Positions 20,934-30,943 of a DNA stretch of 64,000 bases are shown here, in pieces. Within the stretch, counting starts at the first letter, position 1. Each line of letters opens with the position of its first letter. The notes beneath the pieces are model-generated. The model saw nothing but the letters and a program-made list of their open reading frames with translations. It was not told the origin of the DNA and searched no databases. Both the position numbers and the translations under genes were made by a program. Source of the DNA: Saprospiraceae bacterium (GTDB lineage Bacteria; Bacteroidota; Bacteroidia; Chitinophagales; Saprospiraceae); contig JADKAS010000011.1 in the NCBI GenBank assembly GCA_016715245.1, forward strand, positions 99,501 to 163,500. The letters run 5' to 3'.

Positions 20934-21452
20934 CTAAACCATAATGAAGTTTTTTGAATTTACCTCCCGCTGTTTATGTCCCTTAGGGTTACGAACCTGG
21001 ATAATCATCCGGGCACTATCAATATCCGTCAATTTTAAGGCGGCTACTTCCGACACCCTCAGTCCGGTGGCATACATGACCATGAATATAAGCTTGTGTT
21101 TGACATTCTTACAAAGATCCAATAGGCGTACTACTTCTGCTTGACTCAAGATATACTTCAAGGTCTTTTCCGCCTTTGGCCTTTGTAATCGATCCACCTT
21201 GTATGATTGGTCAAGCGTCCTGGTGTATAACAGTTTTAGTGCTCTCTGAATAATGTTGACATTTGACTAACTCTTGTTCTCATCCAATACAACTTTTAAA
21301 AAATCCCTGATTTCCTCTTCCGTGATTTGTGAAGGACATTTCTGGTAGTGCCTTGCCAGCTTGGATACTGCTTCCGTGTAATTGCGAATGGTGTTGTTTG
21401 AAAAATTACTGATGCTCATGTCACGCATGAACCTCTTTCTTAATTCTGTCAT
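20934..21452 (-). pseudogene. Tyrosine recombinase/integrase remnant
   Basis: One frame runs from 21452 to 20934, broken by an in-frame TAG at 21269-21267. Upstream of the stop is the SAM-like core-binding domain (MTELRKRFMRDMSISNFSNN, NTIRNYTEAVSKLARHYQKC). Downstream are DRLQRPKAEKTLKYILSQAEV and the first catalytic block ATGLRVSEVAALKLTDID, containing the first catalytic Arg. The frame then ends after IIQVRNPKGHKQREV, so the HxxR box and nucleophilic Tyr are missing. It resembles the recombinases that accompany IS91-like elements in Bacteroidota. It is inactive and marks the left edge of the accessory zone. Confidence 0.8.
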
Positions 21453-21880
21453 CTCATTTAATTTTAAAGATTAAATAAGACTCTCCAGCAAAAATGATTC
21501 TAATTTATTCCAACCGTGGATTTATACTCGGTTTGTTTGTATTTCGGTTGGGTTTGTTCAACTTGTCTATATCTGCATATAAAATATATCAACCACTCAA
21601 TTTACTTCGTTTTTTGTGTTTTTTATGTATTTTTTACTTTTCAAAAATCCAGACCTTAATAAAATGTAAATATGGTAATAGTGTTTGTGTCTTTTACACA
21701 TAACAAATATAACAAAAACTTTTTGAGGCACCTAAGTAAAAGCCTGTAAATTTTATACCCAAACCTATTTTATTAAAGCCTATTTCCAATACGAACATCA
21801 AAAAACCGATGTACGATTCCTCTTTGCCATATTTCGAATCAAAAAAATCAGATGGAAATTTCCCACTTTTTTCCAAAAAA

Positions 21881-21935
21881 GGCAAAAATCAGTGAAAAAA
21901 GGTTGAAAAAACATATTATGACCCTACGTATGTCT
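21881..21935 (+). repeat. Dispersed repeat, copy R2
   Basis: About 50 bases nearly the same as 23516-23570: CAAAAATCAGTGAAAAAAGG, then GAAAAAACATATTATGACCC and TACGTATGTC. It shares its core with R1 at 16457. The rest of 21453-22061 contains no convincing gene; the small frames there (21494-21703 plus, 21694-21885 minus) lack recognisable features. Confidence 0.55.
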
Positions 21936-22061
21936 AAATTAAATTTTTTATAGCCTTCAATAGATGTTTATAAGATTTTGGAAATAAAGGCATAACGGCT
22001 GTGCTTTGTGATGTGACTTCAATAGCCGCCATGTTCATCAAATACTGAATTATCACCAGTT

Positions 22062-22661
22062 TTATTTCGTCCATCCGGTATGCTTTTTCCATTGTTCAAT
22101 TTCCTGCTTCCTTTTTTCAAAGTCTTTTGATGGCAATACATTATCACATATTACTTGTTTTCTCATGATGTCTGTTTGTTCTTCAACAGAGTTAAGCCCG
22201 ATTGATTTTCTCCTTTCGTTTACTTTTTTTATGTCATCAAAAAGGTTTGGACTCATATTGCCATTATTGTCCCAGTCATACTGAGTGCCGTATAGTTGTG
22301 GCTTACCTTCCAACACTGCTATGCGGTCTGTCAGATACGCAAGACTTTTCGCGTCTGCCTTACCTTCACTGACGGCAGTTTCCAATAGTTTTACGCACTT
22401 TTTCATTAATAGAGGTTGTCCGATGGAATGTTGTATCACCAGCCAGGCCGCTTCACTTGCTTCACTACCTACTTTGTCAGTTGTCGGAAAACCAATAGTA
22501 TCTATGATGTCATTCAGGATTGCGGTATTATTGTTGTGGAGCTCCTTCATATCTTTGTTGTATCCATCGCTGAGTTGTCCGCTTTTTACCAGTTTTTCTC
22601 TCAATGTCAGGTCAGCATTTTTTAGTTCTATTATTTTATCGGCCCAACTTTTGTAATGCAT
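22062..22661 (-). CDS. DUF6624-type protein
   Basis: 199 residues, no signal peptide. Conserved family features as I recall them: GFPTTDKVGSEASEAAWLVIQH, LAYLTDRIAVLEGKPQLYGTQ, and a C-terminal KKVNERRKSIGL segment. The same features occur in the exported protein at 41519-42463 (AxLVIQH, LEDRVALREGRKQMYGSQ, DKRRAEVGL). Biochemical role unknown. No operon partner is visible. Codon use is like the neighbours, but it lies between decayed mobile sequences. Confidence 0.75.
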   Translation of the reverse strand: MHYKSWADKIIELKNADLTLREKLVKSGQLSDGYNKDMKELHNNNTAILNDIIDTIGFPTTDKVGSEASEAAWLVIQHSIGQPLLMKKCVKLLETAVSEGKADAKSLAYLTDRIAVLEGKPQLYGTQYDWDNNGNMSPNLFDDIKKVNERRKSIGLNSVEEQTDIMRKQVICDNVLPSKDFEKRKQEIEQWKKHTGWTK

Positions 22662-22846
22662 TTTTTGATATGTATTTGTTTTTGTGGAATGACGGTATAA
22701 AACAGAGATAAACGGTGCTGAGGACCAAACCCTGACATGACAAGTCCGGGGGTTTTATTACATATTATATTCAGGATATTTATCAGATTCAGATTTTTTT
22801 TTACTGTGCCTGCTTATTTATTATGTAATCAGCATGCATCAAATTA

Positions 22847-23175
22847 TTACTTTTCATTGAAATATTGTTTTTTAATTTTAAGTGCCTTATCTATTTCTTT
22901 TTTGGAGTTCGGTTTGTTTTCTTATGGAACCTGTTGATGGCAATGACTAATTTTCCCTTATCAAAAAATGAAAAAATCCTGTAGATATTATATTCAAATT
23001 CAACTCTGATTTCATAAAGACCTTCTGTTCCGGAAAAATGTTTAAAATATTTTTCTGGCACATGTTCTACAGTTTCCAAAAGATTGATAGTCCTGTCTAC
23101 CTTCAGTTTTATCTTTTTATCCAAGCGATGATAAAATTCCCAAAAATGTTCACCGTAAAACAACTTCTCTAACAA
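22847..23175 (-). CDS. RelE/HigB-like toxin, orphan, with 3' frameshift
   Basis: The intact frame (23175-22891, TTG start, 94 aa) shows the Gp49/HigB-type RelE fold: FWEFYHRLDKKIKLKV, VPEKYFKHFSGTEGLYEIRV, YRIFSFFDKGKLVIAINRFHKKT. It stops early in an A run (T run 22898-22903 on the plus strand). One more base would read TPKKEIDKALKIKKQYFNEK and stop at 22847, the expected family ending, giving about 109 residues. Relatives cleave mRNA on ribosomes and are paired with a downstream HTH antitoxin. None is present: the frame after the toxin (MKSNNLMHADYIINKQAQ) stops after 18 codons. It is a degraded module or a sequence error. Confidence 0.7.
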
Positions 23176-23515
23176 AATCTGAACTCATTATACAAAGTTA
23201 GCTAATTAGCTAGCAATTACAAAGCGATTTTGGTTCATTTTCCTTTTAAAATGTAGCATATATAATCAAAATACCATGTTAAAATTTCACCTTTTTTGTA
23301 TTACAAAATGAAAAACCCATGTGGAAAAATGAGTTTTTTTAAAAATAAGTCAAAAAACCACGTGGAAAAATGATGTATTTTTTTTTTGGAAGCTTCGGTA
23401 ATCTCTTTTTTTCCAGAAAATTCACAGAATAAATTCTAAAACCAACTCTGTCTACACAAAAGAGAAAGAAAATAGAAGGTAAACTATTTAGTATTTGCAA
23501 ATTTTTTAAAAAAAA

Positions 23516-23570
23516 TGCAAAAATCAGCGAAAAAAGGTCGAAAAAACATATTACGATTTTGCGTATGTCG
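23516..23570 (+). repeat. Dispersed repeat, copy R3
   Basis: Diverged copy of R2 (CAAAAATCAGCGAAAAAAGG, AACATATTACGATTTTGCGT). It runs directly into the GTTGCGGA palindromes at 23589-23656. The remaining gene-free region 23176-23515 also has an imperfect direct repeat (CCATGTGGAAAAATGA near 23317 and CCACGTGGAAAAATGA near 23359). Confidence 0.55.
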
Positions 23571-23588
23571 CAACTTTTAGGGCAAAAA

Positions 23589-23656
23589 GTTGCGGATTCC
23601 GCAACAAAAACGACATTTTAACATTTTTTTAACTAAAAAGTTGCGGAATCCGCAAC
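23589..23656. repeat. Paired palindromes in inverted orientation (REP/BIME-like)
   Basis: GTTGCGGATTCCGCAAC at 23589-23605 and GTTGCGGAATCCGCAAC at 23640-23656 are each 8-base-arm palindromes and are exact inverses of one another, 34 bases apart. A third short hairpin (GCAACTTTT...AAAAAGTTGC) overlaps the left one. The whole could fold as one large cruciform. It lies 148 bases upstream of the secreted protein at 23804. Confidence 0.6.
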
Positions 23657-23803
23657 TTTTTTTTGAAAATTTGTAAAATTTGACGAAAATTTTATTATAT
23701 TTTTGTCCCATTCTTCGGGTGATGGATTGACTGCAGCAATCCAAACAATGAGAAAAAGTTATTTATATTTTTTTAACCATTAACCATTTTAAATTTATTT
23801 ATT

Positions 23804-24976
23804 ATGACAAACTATTTTAATTTTTTGAATTTTTATGTTTGGGTGTTTATTGCATTAACATTACCAAACTTACTGTCCTCGCAAACAGGGCCCAATGTAC
23901 CACAAACCGAAAGAGTATTATGTTACTCAACCACTACCAAAGAAGTTCAAAAACTGTCTTCTACTGTAAACTATTCTGAAATTCAAACGCATGAACTATT
24001 GAGAACCAAAGTAATTACGTACAAAAAGGCATTTCAGGTGTCTCTGGATGATTCTGATAACTATATTACCAAATACAGATATCTATACCACAAAAATCTG
24101 TTTCCGGATTGGCACATTGCCCCTGATGAAACTATCATCGACAATGTTGGTACCAGACAGGTTTTTTCGACTACCTCAACTATTTATGAAGGTGGTTGGT
24201 TTGGTTCGCAGTACGAAGTTAAAAGAACCGGAGCTTATACCACAATGGACTTAAGAAATGGTTATCCAGAATATACGTACCACACAGACTATTCCAATGA
24301 AGAAACCAGGGAGTATTTAGAAACAAAAAGTACAATTTTAAAAAACGGACTTACATCTCCATTAAAATTTGTGATTCCGAACAACGAACAATTAACCGAA
24401 TATCAAAACAATGGCTATACTGTCATTGAAACGAATGATTGGATAAAAGTCTTCAACAGAGATATTACTTTTACCTATTACATTACGGAAAAGAAAATCG
24501 TTTATGAATTGTACAATGAATATACGCTGGTGTATAAAGTTGAAAAATTTTATGCGTGGTTTACTGAAGTTGCCCAGGATTTAATTGTAAAAGAAATTAA
24601 TACCCAACCTTATGTTCTGAGCACAGGCGATTGCGCTGAATCCATTTCCACCACTCTGTACGAAGATTACAATTTTGGCTGTGATGAAGAAAGTATGGAA
24701 GTTCGTCAAAAAGAAGCCATAGATGCTTCAAAATCACTGACTGTATTTCCTAATCCCGCCAATGATTTTGTCAACCTTCATTTAAATATTAATTTTAATG
24801 AAACTGATAAGGTGGAAACATTGGTCTACAATCAGCTCGGTAGTGTTGTTATGGCAAATACTTCAGTTGGCAGACTACTAAGTACACTTAATGTGGAAAG
24901 CCTGAGAAGCGGTTTATACCACATTACAGTTCAGGTGAATAATAACTTTTATTCATCAACCTTTACTAAAAACTAA
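23804..24976 (+). CDS. Secreted protein with T9SS sorting domain
   Basis: 390 residues. The signal peptide includes FYVWVFIALTLPNLLSSQ. Residues 30-300 are rich in Thr, Tyr and Asn and match no family I know. The last 75 residues form a type-A T9SS sorting domain (LTVFPNPANDFVNLHLNI, LVYNQLGSVVMANTS, LRSGLYHITVQVNNNFYSS). It should therefore be exported to the surface or medium. A weak -7 box (TATTTTTG near 23697) precedes it. It is followed after 42 bases by the lipase-like gene on the same strand, so the two may form a unit with the propeller lipoprotein. Confidence 0.8.
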   Translation: MTNYFNFLNFYVWVFIALTLPNLLSSQTGPNVPQTERVLCYSTTTKEVQKLSSTVNYSEIQTHELLRTKVITYKKAFQVSLDDSDNYITKYRYLYHKNLFPDWHIAPDETIIDNVGTRQVFSTTSTIYEGGWFGSQYEVKRTGAYTTMDLRNGYPEYTYHTDYSNEETREYLETKSTILKNGLTSPLKFVIPNNEQLTEYQNNGYTVIETNDWIKVFNRDITFTYYITEKKIVYELYNEYTLVYKVEKFYAWFTEVAQDLIVKEINTQPYVLSTGDCAESISTTLYEDYNFGCDEESMEVRQKEAIDASKSLTVFPNPANDFVNLHLNINFNETDKVETLVYNQLGSVVMANTSVGRLLSTLNVESLRSGLYHITVQVNNNFYSSTFTKN

Positions 24977-25018
24977 CATTTAAAAATCTAATTTAATAAT
25001 CAAAAAAATATAAGAAAA

Positions 25019-26611
25019 ATGAAAAATATATTAAAATTTAAAATCGTAATTTTATTACTTTTATTGCATAATGTATTGATATTGAATGCTCAATCACAAC
25101 AAATTGACAATCCTGTCGAACATGGTTCTGACTGTAAAAACGATCCGGTTGCTCCCGATTTTGAATACACCTATATTCCGGATACTATAATTGGGGATCC
25201 GGATCAGGATGACGATGGTGATCCAGATCCTGATGGTGATAATGATGGTGATGGCGATCAAAATACTGGTAACGGTGGTGGGAAAGATCCCGATCAAAGA
25301 GATGAGGAATCCAGATTCAAAAGAAAGGTTATGTTTGTTCACGGATACAAAGGAGGTGTCAGTTCCTGGATGAATGCGCAAACATTTTTGGAAAATCAGC
25401 CGGATAAAAATTATGAAACCAAAAACCTGAAATACGAAACCGGAGACCATACCAATCTAGATCAGGTAGCCACCACCATTAAGTCAACCAATCTTACAGG
25501 GCTCGACAACTGGACCAAAGAGGAAAAATTGAAAAACTTCTTTATTGCTCACAGTATGGGAGGAATGGCATTGAGATTTATGCAGAATAAATATAGTGGA
25601 AGTGACAAAGATTACGGAGGAATCATCACGGTAGGTTCCGGCCACAAAGGAATTTATGCAGCTGAAACTAAAGTTTACAAAAAACCAAAATTTGATGCCT
25701 TTTTTAATCAAACCTGTGTTGCACTTCTTCATCCTGAAATTATTAAACTTTTTCCTTCTGTTATTTATTCAATTGCGTCTATAGGTGGCTTGCTTTCTAA
25801 TGAATTTGTAGAAAAAAAGATTTGTAATGATGTGGCTTTGCCGATTACAGATTTATTACTAAGTGAAAAAATTGATGAAAATCTAAGCATCACAGGTAAT
25901 GACATGCCGGAAGAGCTCGATGTAAAACATCGTCTGGCGCTATATGGTATAGAAGAGGCAGATGGTACTTTTACTGTTACCCACAGGATCAACAGACCAT
26001 TCGGACAACCTCTTGTTGTTACCGCCACAGTAGATGGTATTTTGTTGCCGAAATTTATAGGTTCAGTTGTAGCCCCACCTAATGATTTTCCAATCTGGGG
26101 GGCTGATTTGTCTGATGCTGAAGGCATCAGTACCTGGTCTGAATTGTTGGTAAATTTTGAATTAGAAAGAAACAAAGCAAAACATATCTTTGAAAACCCC
26201 GGCATAGACCTTTTAGGGACTAAAAAACATAAAAATTTGCATTTAATGCTGGCTTATGAAAATACTATAATAGTTGCAGTTGCCAGGTAGATTATCCCTG
26301 GGAAGGTTTAATCGAAGAAATCATTGAATACAGCGGGGATTGTGCCGACCTGATCGGTCAGCCATATGGAGATGGCACGATCTTTTCTTCTGTACGACAT
26401 ACCACTATTACGATTCATTCTGAAAAACACCTCACTGACGGTTTTGTGATGGCCAATTCTGCCAAAGCAATGCCTGGAGTTGATGAACCTATTAAAATGC
26501 AAGGTTCCGGTCACTTTCAGATGAGAAATGACAGTGAAATGGGGAAACGAGTTTGGTAATATGTTTTCAAGAGATGTTTACGGAAATTATTGGAATCTTT
26601 ATAAACAGTAA
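25019..26611 (+). CDS. Secreted alpha/beta-hydrolase (lipase-like), two frameshifts
   Basis: The first frame (25019-26290, 423 aa) has a signal peptide, an acidic calcium-type linker (about residues 58-90, repeated DxDxDGD), a strand-loop VMFVHGYKGG, and the nucleophile elbow AHSMGG. It then stops in AVAR. With three G instead of two at 26286-26287, the frame continues VDYPWEGLIEEIIEYSGDC to 26559. With three G instead of four at 26541-26544, it continues NEFGNMFSRDVYGNYW to a stop at 26611. That is three bases before the next gene and gives about 530 residues. Both changes are homopolymer indels. It probably hydrolyses esters outside the cell; the substrate is unknown. If the indels are real, the gene is dead or truncated after the hydrolase core. 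Confidence 0.75.
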
Positions 26612-26613
26612 AT

Positions 26614-27877
26614 ATGATGAAATCTTGTAATATGAGCATTATATTTTTTTTGGTTTTCTTTTTCTCATGTGAAAAAGAACCAATGCCAAAACCCGATGAT
26701 CCAGATCCAATAAATAAGTTGGTAAATTGGAAATGGAGTTACCAAACCAGTGAGTATTCAAATGAATTAGCTAATGACCCGGTCCTTTATAAGGACTGGG
26801 TTATCATTGGTTACGGTTCGGATTATCAAAATCGAAATGTCCCGCTTTTAATAGCCGTTGACAAATTAACTGGTAATAAGGTATGGCAATACAACCACCC
26901 TGAAGAAAAAACATCTTCATGTAAAAACTTTAAACTACATGATAAATTTCTAATTTTAAGATTCACGGAACGGTTAACATGTTTGTCTTTAGAAGACAGA
27001 TCCATTGTTTGGGAAAAAAAGTTGACTGAAAATCACAGTCTGCCATTTGCATTTGAGATTTACAATGATTATTTCTATATTGCGGAGAAGTATTATGACA
27101 ATCCTGATGATTTTCCTTTTAATGACAGCGTTACCTTAATGCGGTATTACATCCCTACAGGTCAGACTGAAAAATTGTATGGTGAAAGAATGGCTATTAA
27201 GATTCAAAAAAACATCCGGAAATTTTCCACCGTTAGTATATAATGATGGAACCACAGATTTAGTAATCTTTACGCGTCACTATCTCGATGTTGATGATTT
27301 TCATCCTGTGGATATCTTTGCTGTGGATATAAAAACAAAAGAGGTGGTCTGGAAAAACGAGGCCTACAGTCCTTTGCGGAGTGCCTGGAATACACCCCCT
27401 TATATTTTTGATGGAAATGTAATAGCCGCCAGTGACTGGTCAATGTATTCGTGGAATGCAGCAACTGGTAATTTACATTGGAAAACTGAATTAACTGGTC
27501 TTAATCAAAAAGCTGGTTTTTCCTTTTCAGGACCATTTCTTCATGGTAATAGAATGTATGCCATTTCAAATGAAGGAAAAATATTTTGTGTTGATTCAGA
27601 AACCGGGTTATTGATTTGGCAAAATGTTAAGGTTGGAAACGAGGATAACGGCCCTGCCAGAGGTCCATGCAACAGACCGATAGTGGTTGATGATATCTTA
27701 TTTGTTAATGCTTGGAGTGATCAGGCACTGGTATTAATTGACACAAAAACAGGTTCCCAACTCGAACGTCACAAAGACGCAAAATACAACGGAAGAAACG
27801 TACTTTACGACGAAGAGACCAAAACGTTTTTTGTAACCGCTGATGAAATGCTGAGAGCTTTTACAGTGAAAAAGTAA
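26614..27877 (+). CDS. PQQ-like beta-propeller lipoprotein, one frameshift
   Basis: Two overlapping frames (26614-27243 and 27179-27877) are halves of one protein of about 420 residues. They join if the A run at 27206-27212 has six bases instead of seven (IQKTSGNFPPLVYNDG). A lipoprotein signal is present (FFFSC, Cys18 counting from the second ATG at 26617). Repeated strands of the type LIAVDKLTGNKVWQY, LSLEDRSIVWEKKL, VDSETGLLIWQN and IDTKTGSQLERH are typical of PQQ/quinoprotein-like propellers (BamB-like fold). It is likely surface-attached and used for binding rather than catalysis. A strong terminator follows at 27947. Confidence 0.8.
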
Positions 27878-27946
27878 ATAAAAAGTTCATACAAAAGTGA
27901 TTTAAAATAACTCAAAACCAATCCCAAACCGATCCCAAACCGACCC

Positions 27947-27977
27947 AAAGCCCGGAAGAAATTCCGGGCTTTATTTT
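27947..27977 (+). terminator. Rho-independent terminator
   Basis: Perfect 11-base stem AAAGCCCGGAA/TTCCGGGCTTT with a GAAA loop, then ATTTTC. It ends the 23804-27877 gene group. Confidence 0.85.
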
Positions 27978-28097
27978 CATAAGCCAAAATATTTACATCT
28001 GAAAATCTTCGCTTGGATCACTGTCATAATCCGGGCCACCAGGTTTTTTCCGGCGAAAAAGACTAAACTATAGAGCTCCATCTGATACGATTTTTAA

Positions 28098-28187
28098 ATA
28101 ATGGAGAATGGAAAATGGAAAAGGGAAAATGGAAAATGGAAAAGGGGAATTGAAAATTGAGGATTGAAAATTGAAAATTGAAAGTAA
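28098..28187 (+). repeat. GGAAAAT/TTGAAAA tandem repeats, left flank
   Basis: Imperfect tandem AATGGAAA-type repeats change into GAAAATTGA-type repeats just before the four-helix-bundle gene. The second type is the inverse of repeats after that gene (28803-28851). Confidence 0.6.
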
Positions 28188-28553
28188 AATGAAAAAAAAT
28201 ATCATAATGATTAAGTCCTATGATTTTGCCATTAAGATTATAAGACTGTATAAAATAATGACACAAAATCAAAAAGAATATGTTCTGTCTAAACAATTAC
28301 TAAGAAGTGGAACAGCTATAGGCGCTTTGGTGAGAGAATCAGAACATGCACAATCCAAAGCTGATTTTTTACATAAGATTAATATCGCTTTAAAGGAAGC
28401 TAATGAAACAGAGTATTGGCTACAGCTATTACATAATACAGATTATATTGATGACATAACTGCCTCCGACTATTTATCAAATGTTTCCGAAATTCTCAGA
28501 ATGTTGGCCGCGATTGTAAAAACTACAAAAACTAATATTGGGAGAATTCAATA

Positions 28554-28554
<1 letters not shown>
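28171..28554 (+). CDS. Four-helix bundle protein (23S rRNA intervening-sequence type)
   Basis: 127 residues. The family signature is visible: YDFAIKIIRLYKIMTQ, YVLSKQLLRSGTAIGALVRESEHAQSKADFLHKI, ALKEANETEYWLQLL and a final helix with EILRMLAAIVKTT. In other bacteria this family (TIGR02436-like) is encoded in 23S rRNA intervening sequences, and many free-standing copies occur in Bacteroidota. Function is unknown. The gene is enclosed by simple-sequence repeats whose inner ends are inverted relative to each other, suggesting a cassette. The ATG at 28171 is taken; ATG codons at 28189 and 28207 are alternatives. Confidence 0.85.
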
Positions 28555-28797
<243 letters not shown>

Positions 28798-28800
28798 AAA

Positions 28801-28904
28801 TCTTTCAACTTTCAATTTTCAACTTTCAATTTTCAACTTTCAATTTTCAACCCTAGGTTGTTGCAATCCTGTCCATCTTCCGAACCGATGGCTATCACCT
28901 ATCC
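28801..28904 (-). repeat. TTTCAATTTTCAAC repeats plus a duplicated gene 3' fragment
   Basis: 28801-28851 consists of repeated TTTCAACTTTCAATTTTC. Next to it, 28858-28900 (minus strand) reads VIAIGSEDGQDCNN, close to VMAIKSEEGQDRNN inside the hypothetical protein at 29784-30479. Both places have the same order: gene end, TTTCAA repeat, GGAAAAT array. Confidence 0.6.
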
Positions 28905-28908
28905 ATCG

Positions 28909-29427
28909 TTATATTGTTTTAATCATCTTTTCAGTCAAACCCATTTTCTGTACATGTTTCAGAAGTTTTTCCGCATCTTTTCCTCCCTTTTCCGCGTGGT
29001 GGAGCAGTGTAAATCCGTGTGGGCCTTTTGACTGCAAAAGAGCAGGATATGTTTTGAGCATGGCTTTTACGATATCCGTTTTTCCCAGCATGGTCAATAC
29101 AAAAATGTCTGTTCTTGCACCGAGAGAAATAAGATAGTTGGCTATTTCTTTATTACCCACATGTCCTGCTGCACCAAGCGCCGTTTCAAAGTCACCATTG
29201 CCCCAATCCCATGCCGCGTTCAACAGCGTGGGGTGTTCTGAAAGCATTTCTTTTACCTTGTCAAAATCTGAATGGGCTGTTTTTACAAACTCATTTACCA
29301 GGGCGGAGTCAAGTTGTGTTGCCTTCTCCTTGTTTTGCGAAAAAACCAAATTGGGAGCCAGTGATATTCCGGCTGAAAAGAGCAGTCCCTTTTTTATAAA
29401 ATCTTTTCTTGAAGTCAAATGCTGCAT
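28909..29427 (-). CDS. Exported ankyrin-repeat protein
   Basis: 172 residues. The N terminus (SRKDFIKKGLLFSAGISLAPNLVFSQ) resembles a Tat or Sec signal peptide with an RK variant of the twin-arginine motif. The body has about three ankyrin-type repeats: DWGNGDFETALGAAGHVGNK, EIANYLISLGARTDIF, GFTLLHHAEKGGKDAEKLL. It is likely periplasmic and used for protein binding; no partner is evident. It stands between two GGAAAAT repeat blocks. Confidence 0.8.
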   Translation of the reverse strand: MQHLTSRKDFIKKGLLFSAGISLAPNLVFSQNKEKATQLDSALVNEFVKTAHSDFDKVKEMLSEHPTLLNAAWDWGNGDFETALGAAGHVGNKEIANYLISLGARTDIFVLTMLGKTDIVKAMLKTYPALLQSKGPHGFTLLHHAEKGGKDAEKLLKHVQKMGLTEKMIKTI

Positions 29428-29550
29428 TTTAATGGATTTAGGTTGTTTGTGAAGTGGGTATCCTTCGTTGTAATAACCGCTAACTTATTTGATACTACAA
29501 CAAATTTGTTTCGCCATTTTATATAACTTAGTTTTTGATAAAATTATTTG

Positions 29551-29775
<225 letters not shown>

Positions 29776-29783
29776 ATTCAAAA

Positions 29784-30479
29784 TTACTCCTTTTTCTCAT
29801 AAGGTGACCTTGGTTCGATTTTCTTTTGGCGTAGAGAATCAGTGGACATTGGTTCCATCACCTTCTGAGATTCTGAATAGGCGTTAGTTTCCACCGTTGA
29901 CCGGAAGTTGTTGCGGTCCTGTCCTTCTTCCGATTTTATGGCCATGACCTGTGGATACAATTCGGTGCCGTTTTCGTATATTTTTGATTTGATGGTCGCC
30001 ATCGCCTGCATGGCCGATTGTATGGTCGACTGGTTGATCTCTGATGGAAGGGGAAGAACGGAAGTCACGTCTTTGGATTTGATACCGATGACTTCGAGCA
30101 TGAGGTTGCCTGTGATTTTATTGGCTTTGGCGGCGAGACCTATGGAAAACAAATCCCCGAGGTTGATGCCGGATTCCATCGCGGTGACATTGGCGATAAT
30201 CCTGAGTCCCACCCCCACTCTTTTGTATCCCAGGAGGACTCTTTCTTCTGTGATCTCTCTGAGGGTGGCAAACTTCATATAGTCCATGGTAATCCTGTAG
30301 CTGCTGCCTTTGACCGAAAAGCTGACGGGGCCGTAGCCGAGACCCCCATCGCCCGAGTATTCGGCGACGGAGACCAATACCGTTTCGTTGGACAGGAAGC
30401 GGAGGATTTCATCTTTACTGAGTTTGAGGGCGCACTTGTGGACGATGTTACCGTTTTCGACGATGGCGATTTCTTCCAT
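29784..30479 (-). CDS. Hypothetical protein, family partly duplicated nearby
   Basis: 231 residues, no signal peptide. Features: a mixed beta N-terminal part (VLVSVAEYSGDGGLGYGPVSFSVKG), a Gly/Ala-rich central part (INLGDLFSIGLAAKANKITGN) and a Ser/Thr-rich, charged tail. I do not recognise a family. The frame continues upstream of the ATG (RGFEPIDPIEY) for about 20 codons to a TAA without another start, so the true N terminus may have been lost. A short piece of a paralogue lies at 28858-28900. It sits inside the repeat-rich zone. Confidence 0.6.
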   Translation of the reverse strand: MEEIAIVENGNIVHKCALKLSKDEILRFLSNETVLVSVAEYSGDGGLGYGPVSFSVKGSSYRITMDYMKFATLREITEERVLLGYKRVGVGLRIIANVTAMESGINLGDLFSIGLAAKANKITGNLMLEVIGIKSKDVTSVLPLPSEINQSTIQSAMQAMATIKSKIYENGTELYPQVMAIKSEEGQDRNNFRSTVETNAYSESQKVMEPMSTDSLRQKKIEPRSPYEKKE

Positions 30480-30548
30480 ATATTCAATAGGGTCTATGGG
30501 TTCAAAACCCCTGAAGTTGGTATAGGTTTTGGCTTATGTCAGAGTTTT

Positions 30549-30600
30549 GGAGGATATCCATCTTCAGATGGAAAAAATTTCTTTTGAAGAGGAAAAGAGA
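30549..30600 (+). repeat. Dispersed hairpin repeat, copy RA
   Basis: Contains the perfect palindrome TCCATCTTCAGATGGA (30557-30572), then an AAATTTCTTTTGAAGAGGAAA tract. Related copies are at 31278-31451, 32403-32560 and, weakly, 35870-35945. Confidence 0.65.
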
Positions 30601-30643
30601 TAAAAATAACCGGAAAGAAAAGAGAAAGTAAATCCTTTATCAT

Positions 30644-30943
30644 TTATTTATTGAAGTGTTTCTCAATATCCATTTTTTCATGCAGGATTCTGGCTATTTC
30701 TATAATCTCTTGCGATAAAATTCTATAGAAAATGATATGTCTGTTACATTTTACTCCCTTCAAATGTAAAATAAGATTTGAATAGTCTTTTCCCCGTTCA
30801 AAATCATAGAGAAGTTCATCACACCTTTCAATAATTTCTTCATAATATTTATCTGCCTGTGCTTCAGACCAGGTATCGAAAGTGTAGTTCCATATTTCCT
30901 GTAAATCTTCCCTGGCTTTATTGGTATAAACAATTTCAGCCAT
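30644..30943 (-). CDS. parE: ParE-family toxin of a type II toxin-antitoxin pair
   Basis: 99 residues with the RelE/ParE fold: IVYTNKAREDLQEIWNYT, a helix with AQADKYYEEIIERCDEL, and the conserved end CNRHIIFYRILSQEIIEIARILHEKMD. ParE toxins usually poison DNA gyrase; RelE-like members cleave mRNA. The sequence favours ParE. The start overlaps the stop of the antitoxin gene by 8 bases, the usual coupled layout with the antitoxin first. Confidence 0.9.
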   Translation of the reverse strand: MAEIVYTNKAREDLQEIWNYTFDTWSEAQADKYYEEIIERCDELLYDFERGKDYSNLILHLKGVKCNRHIIFYRILSQEIIEIARILHEKMDIEKHFNK

